Shown here: in pieces, positions 17,701 to 25,632 of the stretch
Layout of the letters: each line of letters starts with the position of its first letter
Numbering within the stretch: position 1 is the first letter of the stretch
NCBI GenBank assembly: GCA_002842575.1
Contig: PHDJ01000001.1
Span: 186,001-250,000, forward strand
DNA length: 64,000 bases
Direction: 5' to 3'
DNA from: Bacteroidetes bacterium HGW-Bacteroidetes-2
Lineage (GTDB): Bacteria > Bacteroidota > Bacteroidia > Flavobacteriales > Flavobacteriaceae
Translations under genes and position numbers: made by a program
The notes under the pieces: generated by a model
What the model was told of the DNA's origin: nothing
The model's database searches: none
Seen by the model: the letters and a program-made list of their open reading frames with translations, nothing else

Positions 17701-17953
17701 TATGCTCTACCCCTTTAATATTAGAAATTACTTTTTCTAATGGTTTGATCACTCGGCTTTCCACTTCTGTAGGACTTGCACCGGGATAGCCCACCATAAT
17801 ATCTGCCATAGGCACATTTATTTGTGGCTCTTCTTCTCTTGGTATTAGAAATGAGCTATAAATGCCAATTGCCATCAATGCCACCATCAATAAAACGGTT
17901 AATTTTGAGTGGATAAAAAACCCGGCTATTTTTCCTGAAATTCCTTCTTTCAT
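14708..17953 (-). CDS. RND efflux pump, inner-membrane subunit
   Basis: A 1081-aa AcrB/CzcA-superfamily transporter with twelve predicted membrane helices and two large periplasmic loops. The N-terminus shows TM1 then IPREEEPQINVPMADI and YPGASPTEVESRV. TM4 contains VVGIVVDDSIIIAEN, the acidic pair of drug-type (HAE) pumps that carries protons. A heavy-metal signature was not identified. It is the third gene of a tight five-gene operon (TolC, adaptor, pump, PII-like, DUF2892). Its promoter carries the same palindrome as the sulfide-oxidation genes nearby, so the natural substrate may be a sulfur compound or a toxic by-product; drug or metal export remains possible. Confidence 0.9.
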   Translation of the reverse strand: MKEGISGKIAGFFIHSKLTVLLMVALMAIGIYSSFLIPREEEPQINVPMADIMVGYPGASPTEVESRVIKPLEKVISNIKGVEHIHSMAMNGQALLIVQFYVGEDVERSYVKLYDELMKHQSMFPQGVYAPIVKTRSIDDVPMLGLTLWSENYNDFEIRQIAEEVTSEIEKVKDVAITKEIGGRNRELKVILDLDKMAENGVDALGIMHMIQANNSSSQSGSFVQNDQEFLITTGQFLKTAEDVENLVIGVNQDMPVYLKQVATIQDGPSTARSYVSFGYSKANENYKNAPSEYPAVTISIAKVQGADAMKISDKILAKVEVLKQNLIPKDVHVEVTRNYGETASDKVGELLMHLGVAIIAVTILVMLAMGWRGGLVVFFSVPLTFALTLFSYFMLDYTLNRITLFALVFVVGIVVDDSIIIAENMHRHFKMKRLPFKQAAIYAINEVGNPTILATFTVIAAILPMAFVSGMMGPYMSPMPIGASIAMILSLFVALTVTPYLGYHLLREKDKQKDKEEDGLHTNKIYKIYNKIERPFLESKTKRFVMLGITVVLLLGSVLLFFTNSVVVKMLPFDNKNEFQIVIDMPESTTLERTSAVTKEIAQYVSTVPEVVDYQNYVGTSAPITFNGLVRHYDLRGGSNMADIQVNLLHKSERTLQSHDIAKQVRPEIQKIGKKYGANVKIIEVPPGPPVLSTLVAEIYGPDYEEQIKVARQVKEILHNTVDIVDIDWMVEDHQLEYKLEVDKEKAMLQGIAPQQIVGNLTYLLQEYPISNLYDETSNDNIGIVLSLDDTNKTSLQDILQLKIKGSQGKLVPVSDLVNIRQDTLQKTIYRKDQKQVVYVTADMAGELESPVYAILGMNEKLKEIKLPEGYTINELYAQQPTDERDFTVKWDGEWQITLEVFRDLGTSFLVVIIIIYMLIVGWFQNFKTPMVMMVAIPLSLIGVVLGHWLLGAFFTATSFIGMIALAGVMVRNSVLLIDFIEIRLNDGIPLKQAIIDAGAVRTTPILLTTGAVVIGASIILFDPVFQGLAISLVAGAIVSTLLTLAVVPIIYYMTERMKWETTEIPIDEIQKENETNDNV

Positions 17954-17975
17954 CTATTTGTATTTATTTGATTTT

Positions 17976-19061
17976 TTATTTAATAGCCACTTTTGCGCCG
18001 TCAAACAATTTACCTTCTGCCGAAATGATATATTTTTCATCTGCTGTTAATCCGGAAAGCACTTCTACAAGATTTCCGTAGGTTTTTCCGGTGCGCAACC
18101 ATCTTAAAATAGCAGTGTTTTCATTTCCTATGGTGTAAATTCCTGTGAGTTGTCCATAAGTTACTAATGCGCTTTCAGGTACTAAAAGCACCTCATTTTG
18201 ATTAGCACTTGCTGCAATTTTTTCTATAGGGAATCGCACATTGACAAACATTCCCGATAAAATAGACGAGTCATTTTCTTTTAAATTTATTTTTACGACA
18301 TATTGTCCGCCGGTATTTTTAGCCGAAAGGCTTACTTCAGAAACTTTTCCATCTACTTCTTTGTTCAAAGATTTTAGAAGTACTTTTACAGACATTCCGT
18401 TTTTAATTTCAGTAATATTGCCTTCGGAAACCATAGTTTTTACTTGCAATTTTGAAATACCTTCTACACTTAACAAAGGCATTCCCGGATTAGCCATATC
18501 GCCTTCTTTTACAAAAGTATTGGTTACTATTCCTGAAAATGGTGCAGTAATATTTGCATACGAAAATTGTGCAAGGACTTCATTTTTTATTTGTTTTGCA
18601 CCTTCTAATCCTGCTTTTGCCATTTCAAAACGAGAAGTCATATCGTCCAACTCTTTTTGCGAGGCACTTTGCTGCTGAAATAAATTGACAAAACGGTCGT
18701 AATCCTTTTTAGCGTTGTTGTAACCTGCGGTAGCTTGTAAAACCCCTGCCTCTGCTTGGGCTTTTTTCGCCTGTAAATCGGTGTTGTTGATGCTCACTAA
18801 TAGTTGGCCATCACGTACTTCCTGTCCAGTTTTTACGTGTACTTTGTTCACATAACCCATCATTCGGGTGCTAAGCGTTGCACTGTTTTCGGCCTCAACA
18901 GTCCCACTGGCATTTATATACTGTGAAGTGGTGCTTTCGGAAACTTCGTTTACTTGCACTAATATAGCAGGCAATTGTGTTACTGCGTTTTTTTTGTCTC
19001 CGCCACAGGAAGTGATTATTGCAGCAAATAGCAATATAAAAAGTAATTGAATTTTTTTCAT
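17976..19061 (-). CDS. RND periplasmic adaptor (membrane fusion protein)
   Basis: A 361-aa lipoprotein with a lipobox ending at Cys19 (ITSC). It has the adaptor architecture: a barrel-sandwich hybrid (GTVEAENSATLSTRMMGYVN ... VKTGQEVRDGQLLVSI), an alpha-helical hairpin rich in Ala/Gln/Lys (about 90-150), the return half (ITAPFSGIVTNTFVKEGDMA), and beta-barrel and membrane-proximal domains. It links the pump at 14708-17953 to the TolC-like channel. It ends 22 bp before the pump start and begins 4 bp after the channel gene's stop. Confidence 0.9.
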   Translation of the reverse strand: MKKIQLLFILLFAAIITSCGGDKKNAVTQLPAILVQVNEVSESTTSQYINASGTVEAENSATLSTRMMGYVNKVHVKTGQEVRDGQLLVSINNTDLQAKKAQAEAGVLQATAGYNNAKKDYDRFVNLFQQQSASQKELDDMTSRFEMAKAGLEGAKQIKNEVLAQFSYANITAPFSGIVTNTFVKEGDMANPGMPLLSVEGISKLQVKTMVSEGNITEIKNGMSVKVLLKSLNKEVDGKVSEVSLSAKNTGGQYVVKINLKENDSSILSGMFVNVRFPIEKIAASANQNEVLLVPESALVTYGQLTGIYTIGNENTAILRWLRTGKTYGNLVEVLSGLTADEKYIISAEGKLFDGAKVAIK

Positions 19062-19065
19062 TGTC

Positions 19066-20370
19066 TTATTTAGTTAAAAAGTGTACATAGGCATAGGCCA
19101 CGTTATATTCATAAATTGTTTGATAATATTCCAACTGTTTTTGGGCATATTGTGCTTCTGAAGACAATAAATCGCTTGTTTTTACTAATCCTTCTTTAAA
19201 CCTGTTGGTGCGAATACGAAAAGATTCCTCAGAAAGTTCAAGAGCTAATCCGGCTCTTTTTAGTCTGTTTTGTGCATCGTCTAGGCTACGTTTCGCTTTG
19301 TTGAACTCTAATTGACTTTTAGCTACATATTGCTCATATTGCAGCATCGATTTATCAAATTCTGCTTTACTTTTTTGCATTTTTCCGAAACGTTTGGTGC
19401 CTTGTAAAATATCCCAATTTAATTTGGCTCCAATAAAATAACTGTTAGAGGCACCGTGAAATACTTGGTTGTCATAAAGTTCATAATTGCCAAAAGCGTT
19501 TAGGGTTGGCAAAAACGCCATCTTGTCGGATTGATTTTTTATTTTATAGGCTTGCGTACCTTTTTCTATTGCCAGAATATCTGCCCTTGAAGTAGAAATC
19601 TGATCCACTTCTGTAATCGCATTAGGCACAATACCTAAACTATCTGAAGGCACGAATACCAAATTAGGAGTTTCATTTATCAAGAAATGCAAATAGTCTG
19701 ATACATTTTTTACATTGCTTTTTGCATTTTCAAGTTGGTTTTCTACCTCATTAACGCGCACTTCCACATCTAAAACATCGGACTGGAGCAATAGGCCTTG
19801 TTCAAAATATTTTCGGGTTACTTTCAGGTTTTCCAATGCTGCTTTTTGTGCTTTTTCTAGTACAGATACTGCTTTATAGGATAATTGCAGCATCATATAG
19901 GTTTTTTCACCTTCTAATAAAAGTTCGTCTTTTTTAAATGTGTTTTGATATTGGGTTGCCTCCATCACATATTTTGCGGCACTTCGCTGTTTCCAACCAT
20001 CCACATTAATAAGGGGTTGTTCAAAGGAAATGCTTGTGGTAAAATTGTCTATTGCCTTAGGATTGTTTAGGTTATCTATAGCAAAATCATTTTCAGAAAA
20101 TACGCTTTGATTTAATTTTGCCATAAAAGCATATACCGGATTGTTGGTTGATGTACTTGTATGCGAAATGGATATATTTGGTATTAATAAAGCATTTGTT
20201 TGTCGGTAATTTGAGCGTGCTTCCAAAAATTCTTGCTGTGAAATTTTAATACTTTGGTTATTCTCAGAAAGCTTGGTAAGCATTTCTTCTTTTGAAAGCG
20301 TTTTTTGTTGCTGTGCGTGCAAAAAACTTCCAGAAAAGAGTACTATAAATAATAGGATGTATGTTTTCAT
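19066..20370 (-). CDS. TolC-family outer-membrane channel
   Basis: A 434-aa protein with a signal peptide (1-19, HAQ). It has the two-fold TolC repeat of long coiled-coil helices: LEARSNYRQTNALLIPNIS, ALENLKVTRKYFEQGLLLQSD, and in the second half LELSEESFRIRTNRFKEGLV. It forms the exit duct of the tripartite pump. It is the first gene of the operon; the -7 element (20393-20400) lies 23 bp before the start and the palindromic operator at 20422-20437. Confidence 0.9.
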   Translation of the reverse strand: MKTYILLFIVLFSGSFLHAQQQKTLSKEEMLTKLSENNQSIKISQQEFLEARSNYRQTNALLIPNISISHTSTSTNNPVYAFMAKLNQSVFSENDFAIDNLNNPKAIDNFTTSISFEQPLINVDGWKQRSAAKYVMEATQYQNTFKKDELLLEGEKTYMMLQLSYKAVSVLEKAQKAALENLKVTRKYFEQGLLLQSDVLDVEVRVNEVENQLENAKSNVKNVSDYLHFLINETPNLVFVPSDSLGIVPNAITEVDQISTSRADILAIEKGTQAYKIKNQSDKMAFLPTLNAFGNYELYDNQVFHGASNSYFIGAKLNWDILQGTKRFGKMQKSKAEFDKSMLQYEQYVAKSQLEFNKAKRSLDDAQNRLKRAGLALELSEESFRIRTNRFKEGLVKTSDLLSSEAQYAQKQLEYYQTIYEYNVAYAYVHFLTK

Positions 20371-20392
20371 TTTTTATCTTCAATTTACAAGG

Positions 20393-20437
20393 CAAAAGTA
20401 CGTCGGTAAAGAAGAGGTGTCAGTAACCTTTGTTACT
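20393..20437 (-). promoter_or_regulatory. Sulfur-island operator and promoter of the RND operon
   Basis: AGTAACCTTTGTTACT (20422-20437) is a palindrome with N4 spacer. On the minus strand the -7 element TACTTTTG (20393-20400) matches TAnnTTTG fully and begins 29.5 bp from the operator centre, roughly -43 relative to the expected start: a class II activator position. Confidence 0.75.
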
Positions 20438-20549
20438 TTGAGCTACTTTATTCAACAATTGCTCCCTAGATAAAAAAATGAAGTGATTAGGATGTATTAG
20501 GAAAAGCTATTCATTGGTTTTTTATAAATTAATTGAAAATTTTATTGTA

Positions 20550-20980
20550 TTATTTTGAAAAAACTTTAGGCAAACATCTGCCAGTTTTATTTTTATAGGC
20601 AAGGTATTCTGGAAATTTAATAGCTAATTGTTTCTCTTCGTATTTAGATTTGAAGTAAAACAAAACGCCTAGAACTAGGGTTATAATTAGTTTATAAAAT
20701 GAGTTTTGATATATGCTATACCCGAGAAAAAGCATCAAGATACTTGTATAAATAGGATGCCGGATGTATTTATACAAGCCTGTTTGAATAAGTGTGCCAT
20801 CTGCTTTTGGTGTTGGAAAAGCGAAATTAAGACTAATATTCCTCCTAAAAGAAACATAAGGGTTCCGAAGGTTTTCATACTATGGAATAGCTTTAATGAC
20901 CCATCTACCTTAAAAACAAAAGCTATAAACAAAAGTAATTGCAAGCAAACAAAAATATAACCTTTTTTATTTGTCTGCAT
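20550..20980 (-). pseudogene. Isoprenylcysteine methyltransferase-like membrane protein, frameshifted
   Basis: Two overlapping frames make one gene. The 5' frame (20980-20735) has hydrophobic helices and ends in a nonsense tail; the correct continuation from about 20830 is in another frame and reads TPKADGTLIQTGLYKYIRHP, then IYTSILML and EEKQLAIKFPEYLAYK, the signature of the ICMT/DUF1295-type methyltransferase fold. A few residues expected just before TPKADG are also missing, so a small deletion with frameshift near 20815-20835 is likely. It lies between the TolC gene and the broken SQR gene, with no operator of its own. Confidence 0.75.
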
Positions 20981-21143
20981 GTTGCTACTTAGTATAGTTT
21001 ACATCTCTACTACTTCCATGACCTTTAGATACAATTTTTAAGATTTTTAGATTTAGGAGAAGGTATCTAAAAAATTGAAGTATAGGGTTTTGCATTCTTG
21101 CCCGTTTTGATTTTGATATTATTTGTGTCATTTTTTTGTTATT

Positions 21144-22599
21144 TTATTCAGGAATTAACCACCAGAAGGGTTTCATTTTTGCTTTGTAAATAAAGGCATA
21201 ATGCAGCGTCATTTTCAGCCAATGACCCGCTAAGCCAATTTCTCCAAAAGTTTTACTTAAATCCCTACCTTGGGTATTTTTATATTTTACATAATCCGGT
21301 ACTATAGGATAAGTTGTTATGCTTACGCCACTTCCTTGTGTCCTTCCATATCCGGCAGAAGCAATGCAAGCAGCTCCCATATTTGCCATAGAACCTTTGT
21401 TATCCAGTGACATTTTGCCTTTTTTAATGGCGTCAATAATATTATCTGCAACTAATTTTGCTGTTATGCCGGAAGGCATTCCGGTTCTGGGAGGGGATGG
21501 AAATATTTCCGTTCCGTTTTTACTTTTTCTAGGTTTTGATATGGTATGCGGTGGTGCAAAAGCTATTCCTGGTGCAAAAATGTTACCATAACTAGGGTTC
21601 TGATAGGTTTCCAGCCAATCTTGCGCTGTCCATTCTTCATAGGGTTTTGGCTTATAATCAGCATCCACAATCATAAATCCTTTGAACAGTTTTTCTGTTA
21701 TCTCTTGGTTATTTTTATCATACGCTTTAAAACCATGACCTGAAAAAGCTGGAATTAGCATAGCAAAATCAAAGGTTTCGGTTTTATATTCGCCCTCTAA
21801 ATTTTCATAATGCGCTAAACCATCTTCAATTTTTGTAACACCGGCACCTAAAATCCATTTAATATTTCGGTCTTCAAAAATCATTTCCATCATTTCATTA
21901 GACTTCATCGTCATACCGCCATAACTTAATAAAGCCCCATCAATACCAAAATCTCCCAATTTATATTCGTTAGAAATCCAAGTAATTTCGGCTTTGTCAC
22001 GAACGCCGTGTTTTACTAATTCTCTTTCAACATTCAAAATATATTCAAAAGCAGCCCCTTGGCAGGTTGCCTTAGGATGGCCCGTGCCTATTAAGATTTT
22101 TACATTTTTCCCCAGCTTCATCTCCTTAATTAATGTCTCTAGAGCTCTCCAGGTAGGTTCAGCATGGGTATAGGTACAAACGGAATGTGTTTTGTTTTTT
22201 TCAGGGATAAGACCCTCTGTTGCTTCAAAAATAAGTTTTGGACCGGTGGCGTTTATGAGATAGCCATAGGTTACTTTTTCTTGTTTTACTTTGTTTTGTT
22301 CTGTAACATGCTCAACTAAAACATAAGGCATGGTTTTAGAAATATCTCCTTCAGGTTAAAAGCCACTGCTTTGGCTTGTAAAAAGTCAATGTTTTTTCTT
22401 TTATAAAGAGGTGACAGTGGGAATAGATTTTTTTTGATTTAATTCTTCCAATACCTAACCATATATTTAAAGGAATCCATTGGCAATTGCTGTTTGGTGA
22501 TACCACTTCAACTTTATGTTCTTTTGAAAGTTTTCTGCGTAAATGCGCTTCTGCTACGTGACCTGAAATTCCGGCAACTAAAACGAGTACTTTTGCCAT
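21144..22599 (-). pseudogene. Sulfide:quinone oxidoreductase, broken by two frameshifts
   Basis: The parts together give an FAD-dependent sulfide:quinone reductase, which oxidises sulfide at the membrane and passes electrons to quinone. The N-terminal frame (22599-22351) begins MAKVLVLVAGISGHVAEAHL; the first Gly of the FAD-binding GxGxxG is replaced by Val. Frame changes near 22430 (an A/T run) and near 22355 are needed to join it to the 395-codon C-terminal frame (22331-21144), which has YLINATGPKL, GTGHPKATCQGAAFEY, PAFSGHGFKA and GAACIASAGYG. The altered Gly suggests true decay. The promoter with its operator (22638-22682) is still intact. Confidence 0.85.
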
Positions 22600-22637
22600 T
22601 ATTTTAAAACAAGGAAGAATATGTGCTATTCTTGTTG

Positions 22638-22682
22638 TAAATTTCTAAAAATGTATTTGGTTATACAGTAACATTTGTTACT
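22638..22682 (-). promoter_or_regulatory. Sulfur-island operator and promoter of the SQR gene
   Basis: AGTAACATTTGTTACT (22667-22682) is almost identical to the operator of the RND operon. At the same 29.5-bp distance on the minus strand is GAAATTTA (22638-22645), which keeps the A and TTT of the -7 box. Confidence 0.65.
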
Positions 22683-22738
22683 TAGGGTGTTTTTATATGG
22701 AGCAAGTTATAAAATAAAAGGCTTCTAGGTGATGCTCA

Positions 22739-23104
22739 TTATTTCCAGGCGGAATATCCTCCCTTTAAATCAAATATCTGGGTAAATCCCATTTTTAGGA
22801 GAAGTTTTGCTGCACTATTACTTCTGCCTCCAGAATGACAATAAATATAGACCGGTTGTTCTTTGTCTAAAGTTTCAAATTTTTTATTAAACTCTTCTTT
22901 TTGATAAAAATTAATATTTATTGAACCCTCAATATGACCTTTTGCATATTCTTGTGGTGTACGCACATCCACTAACTGTACTTTTTTAGAGGCTATAGAG
23001 GCTTTATAGGTTGGCACATCTAAAAGTTCAACGTGTCCCTTTTCTTGTGCAAAAGAAAAGTTAAGTAAGAAAAGAAAGGAAAACACTGTAAATATAACTT
23101 TCAT
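22739..23104 (-). CDS. Periplasmic single-domain rhodanese
   Basis: A 121-aa exported rhodanese: signal peptide 1-19 (FSFAQ), then the typical QLVDVRTPQEYAKGHIEGSI and active-site Cys89 in IYCHSGGRS, ending DLKGGYSAWK. The cysteine can carry a persulfide, so the protein probably transfers sulfane sulfur in the periplasm. It is monocistronic, with an operator/promoter at 23205-23249, and lies between the SQR gene and the MBL-rhodanese gene. Confidence 0.9.
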   Translation of the reverse strand: MKVIFTVFSFLFLLNFSFAQEKGHVELLDVPTYKASIASKKVQLVDVRTPQEYAKGHIEGSININFYQKEEFNKKFETLDKEQPVYIYCHSGGRSNSAAKLLLKMGFTQIFDLKGGYSAWK

Positions 23105-23204
23105 AGTATTTCTAAATTAAATAAGGGAGTAAAATAGGATTGTACTCCCCTTTATGAAACCAACCAATTATTAATGAAAATTATGGATTTAGATAATTTA
23201 CGTG

Positions 23205-23249
23205 CAAAATTGGTGGGTTATTTTTCTTTGTATAAGAACTTTTGTTACT
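23205..23249 (-). promoter_or_regulatory. Sulfur-island operator and promoter of the rhodanese gene
   Basis: The right half GTTACT and N4 spacer are conserved (23234-23249); the left half is degenerate (AAGAAC). The -7 element CAATTTTG (23205-23212) starts exactly 29.5 bp from the centre. Confidence 0.6.
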
Positions 23250-23270
23250 TTTAATTTGTTATATTAAAAT

Positions 23271-24710
23271 TTACGGGCAAACCTCATTGGTTACTGGAAT
23301 TCCTACTTTTTTAATATCGGCAAAACCTCCTGCTACGTCAATAAGGTTATGAATACCTCTACTTTTTAATATAGAAGCAGCAATAATACTGCGATATCCT
23401 CCCGCACAATGTAGATAAAAATCTTTATTGGAAGGAAATTCCGTTAAATAATCATTAAGGAAATCCAAAGGCGTTAATTTTGCTTTTTGGATATGAGAGG
23501 AGGCATATTCCCTTTCTTTGCGTACATCAAAAACGGGAATGTCCAAGGTTTCTATAACTTTTTTAAATTCCTCTGCTGAAATAGACGTCAGTGAATCTGT
23601 TTCCTTACCACTGCTTTTCCAAGCTGCAATTCCGCCTTGTAAAAAGCCAATTGTTTTGTCAAAACCAACTCTAGAAAGTCGGGTTATGGCTTCTTCTTCT
23701 TTACCTTGTGGACAAACCAAAAGTAGTGGTTGTTCCGTATCAGCCAGAAGTGCACCAACCCAAGGTGCAAATCCGCCTTCTAATCCAATAAATATGGATC
23801 GTGGAATATGGGCTTTCACAAAATCATTTTGATGGCGCACATCTAGGACAATGGCTCCGGATTCGTTTGCAGCTGCCTCAAAAGCCTCTGGAGAAAGTGC
23901 TTGAATACCTCTTGCAATTATAGCATCAATATCGTCATAGCCTTCTTTATTCATTTTTACGTTTAACGGAAAATATAAAGGTGGTGGCAAAAGCCCATCG
24001 GTTACTTCCTGAACAAATTCTTCTTTGGTCATATCGGCTCGTAAGGCATAATTCATTTTCTTTTGGTTGCCTAAAGTATCCACCGTTTCTTTCATCATAT
24101 TTTTTCCACAGGCAGAGCCAGCACCATGTGCCGGATATACAATAACATCATCTGCTAAAGGTATAATTTTAGTGCGTAAACTCTCAAAGAGCAATCCTGC
24201 AAGCTCTTCTTGTGTCATGGAAGCCGCTTTTTGAGCTAAATCGGGTCTACCTACATCGCCTAAAAATAAAGTATCCCCGCTAAATATGGCGAGGTCTTTT
24301 CCTTTATTGTTTTTTAAAAGATAGGTGGTGCTTTCCATAGTGTGTCCAGGAGTATGCAAGGCTGTAATTGTAAAATCACCTACTTGAAACACTTGCCCAT
24401 CATTTGCAATAATGGCATCAAAAAAAGGTTTTGCAGTGGGGCCAAAAACGATTGATGCACCAGTTTTTTTTGAAAGTGTGATATGACCACTTACAAAATC
24501 TGCATGAAAATGGGTTTCAAAAATATATTTTATTTTTGCATTGTCTTTTGCCGCTCTACTAATGTAGGGCTGCACTTCTCGTAAAGGGTCTATGATAACT
24601 GCTTCACCATTGCTTTGAATATAGTAAGCTCCTTGTGCCATACATCCTGTATATATTTGTTCTACCCCTGCAAGGGCACGAATCGAATCTTTTGAGTTTT
24701 TGTTCTTCAT
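23271..24710 (-). CDS. MBL-fold hydrolase fused to two rhodanese domains (persulfide dioxygenase-like)
   Basis: A 479-aa cytoplasmic protein. Residues 1-250 are a metallo-beta-lactamase fold with ETHFHADFVSGH (metal ligands His67, His69, Asp71), LHTPGHTMESTTYLL and FSGDTLFLGDVGRPDL, as in the ETHE1/Blh persulfide dioxygenase group. Residues about 260-350 and 375-475 are two rhodanese domains, with cysteines in LLLVCPQGKEE and YLHCAGGYRS. The fusion would oxidise glutathione or other low-molecular-weight persulfide to sulfite and trade sulfur through the rhodaneses. It is downstream of the TauE gene by 50 bp, likely one operon. Phe72 replaces the His of the usual second metal site, typical of the mononuclear-iron members. 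Confidence 0.88.
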   Translation of the reverse strand: MKNKNSKDSIRALAGVEQIYTGCMAQGAYYIQSNGEAVIIDPLREVQPYISRAAKDNAKIKYIFETHFHADFVSGHITLSKKTGASIVFGPTAKPFFDAIIANDGQVFQVGDFTITALHTPGHTMESTTYLLKNNKGKDLAIFSGDTLFLGDVGRPDLAQKAASMTQEELAGLLFESLRTKIIPLADDVIVYPAHGAGSACGKNMMKETVDTLGNQKKMNYALRADMTKEEFVQEVTDGLLPPPLYFPLNVKMNKEGYDDIDAIIARGIQALSPEAFEAAANESGAIVLDVRHQNDFVKAHIPRSIFIGLEGGFAPWVGALLADTEQPLLLVCPQGKEEEAITRLSRVGFDKTIGFLQGGIAAWKSSGKETDSLTSISAEEFKKVIETLDIPVFDVRKEREYASSHIQKAKLTPLDFLNDYLTEFPSNKDFYLHCAGGYRSIIAASILKSRGIHNLIDVAGGFADIKKVGIPVTNEVCP

Positions 24711-24760
24711 TATTTCTTTTTTAACACATTTCTAAAATAAGGCTTTGAGTGCAAATTAAC

Positions 24761-25564
24761 TCATAAATGGATAATCTCTTTCAACAAAATATAAATTGCC
24801 ATAATCAGTACAAACCAACCAAAAGTTTTTTTTAGTTTTTCACCTTGGATAAAATGGTTTAACCAAACCCCTGCAAATATACCTAAAACCGACAAAAGAG
24901 TGAATATTAAAAGAAAATTCCAATCCATAGATAAATTTTCCACATCCCCAATAAATCCGATGAGCGATTTAATGGCGATAATGAGTAAGGAAGTAGCAAC
25001 AGCCTTTTTCATTGGTAACTTTGCTAATAACACCAGCGCAGGAATAATAAGGAATCCGCCTCCTGCTCCTACAAGTCCTGTAAGAATTCCTATAACAAAT
25101 CCTTCCACAACAATTAACGGGTAGTTATACGTAATGGGCGTGTCCTCTTTTGGTTCTTCTCGCTTATTTCTTAGCATAGAATAGGATGCTAAAAGCATGA
25201 TTATCGCAAAAAACATCATGATTCCAACCCCTTTAGAAATAGCAAAATCTCCATAGTTGAAAAGGTTTTCAGGTATTGCTGGTACTAGAAATTTTCGGGT
25301 GCTATAAACTGCAATAAATGCTGGTGTAGCAAAAACAAAGGCAATTTTAAAATCTACCAATTTTTTTTTAAAATTTTGAAAAGCACCTACCAAAGCGGAA
25401 ACCCCCACAACAAACAAAGAATATGCAGTTGCTGTAACCGGATTTACTGCAAACAAATACACAAATACCGGAACAGTGAGTATGGAGCCGCCACCACCTA
25501 TTAAGCCAAGTACTACTCCTATAAGAAGAGCACCTATATAACCAAAAATTTCAATAGTTTCCAC
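24761..25564 (-). CDS. TauE/SafE-family sulfite or sulfur-anion exporter
   Basis: A 267-aa membrane protein with about eight helices and the family's repeated glycine motifs: ALLIGVVLGLIGGGGSILTV near the N-terminus and FVIGILTGLVGAGGGFLIIP in the second half. TauE/SafE proteins move sulfite, thiosulfate, sulfoacetate or related anions. It is first in the unit with the MBL-rhodanese gene, whose expected product is sulfite, so export of that product is the likely job. The promoter carries the sulfur-island operator. Confidence 0.88.
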   Translation of the reverse strand: METIEIFGYIGALLIGVVLGLIGGGGSILTVPVFVYLFAVNPVTATAYSLFVVGVSALVGAFQNFKKKLVDFKIAFVFATPAFIAVYSTRKFLVPAIPENLFNYGDFAISKGVGIMMFFAIIMLLASYSMLRNKREEPKEDTPITYNYPLIVVEGFVIGILTGLVGAGGGFLIIPALVLLAKLPMKKAVATSLLIIAIKSLIGFIGDVENLSMDWNFLLIFTLLSVLGIFAGVWLNHFIQGEKLKKTFGWFVLIMAIYILLKEIIHL

Positions 25565-25584
25565 AGATTGTTTTTATAAGACAA

Positions 25585-25629
25585 CAAAAATACTTCTATA
25601 AAATGGTTCTTATAGCAACAAAAGTTGCA
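25585..25629 (-). promoter_or_regulatory. Sulfur-island operator and promoter of the TauE-MBL unit
   Basis: AGCAACAAAAGTTGCA (25614-25629) is a perfect palindrome related to the others (C/G for T/A at one position of each arm). The -7 element TATTTTTG (25585-25592) matches TAnnTTTG fully and starts exactly 29.5 bp from the centre. Confidence 0.75.
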
Positions 25630-25632
25630 CAT

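Noticed and set aside
14708-17953. Heavy-metal (CusA/CzcA) assignment for the RND pump
   Set aside because: The helix 4 motif has the acidic pair of drug-type pumps and no metal-export signature was identified; the promoter context points to sulfur instead.
18241-18678. 145-codon plus-strand ORF
   Set aside because: It is a shadow of the RND adaptor gene, which has clear lipobox and barrel-sandwich motifs.
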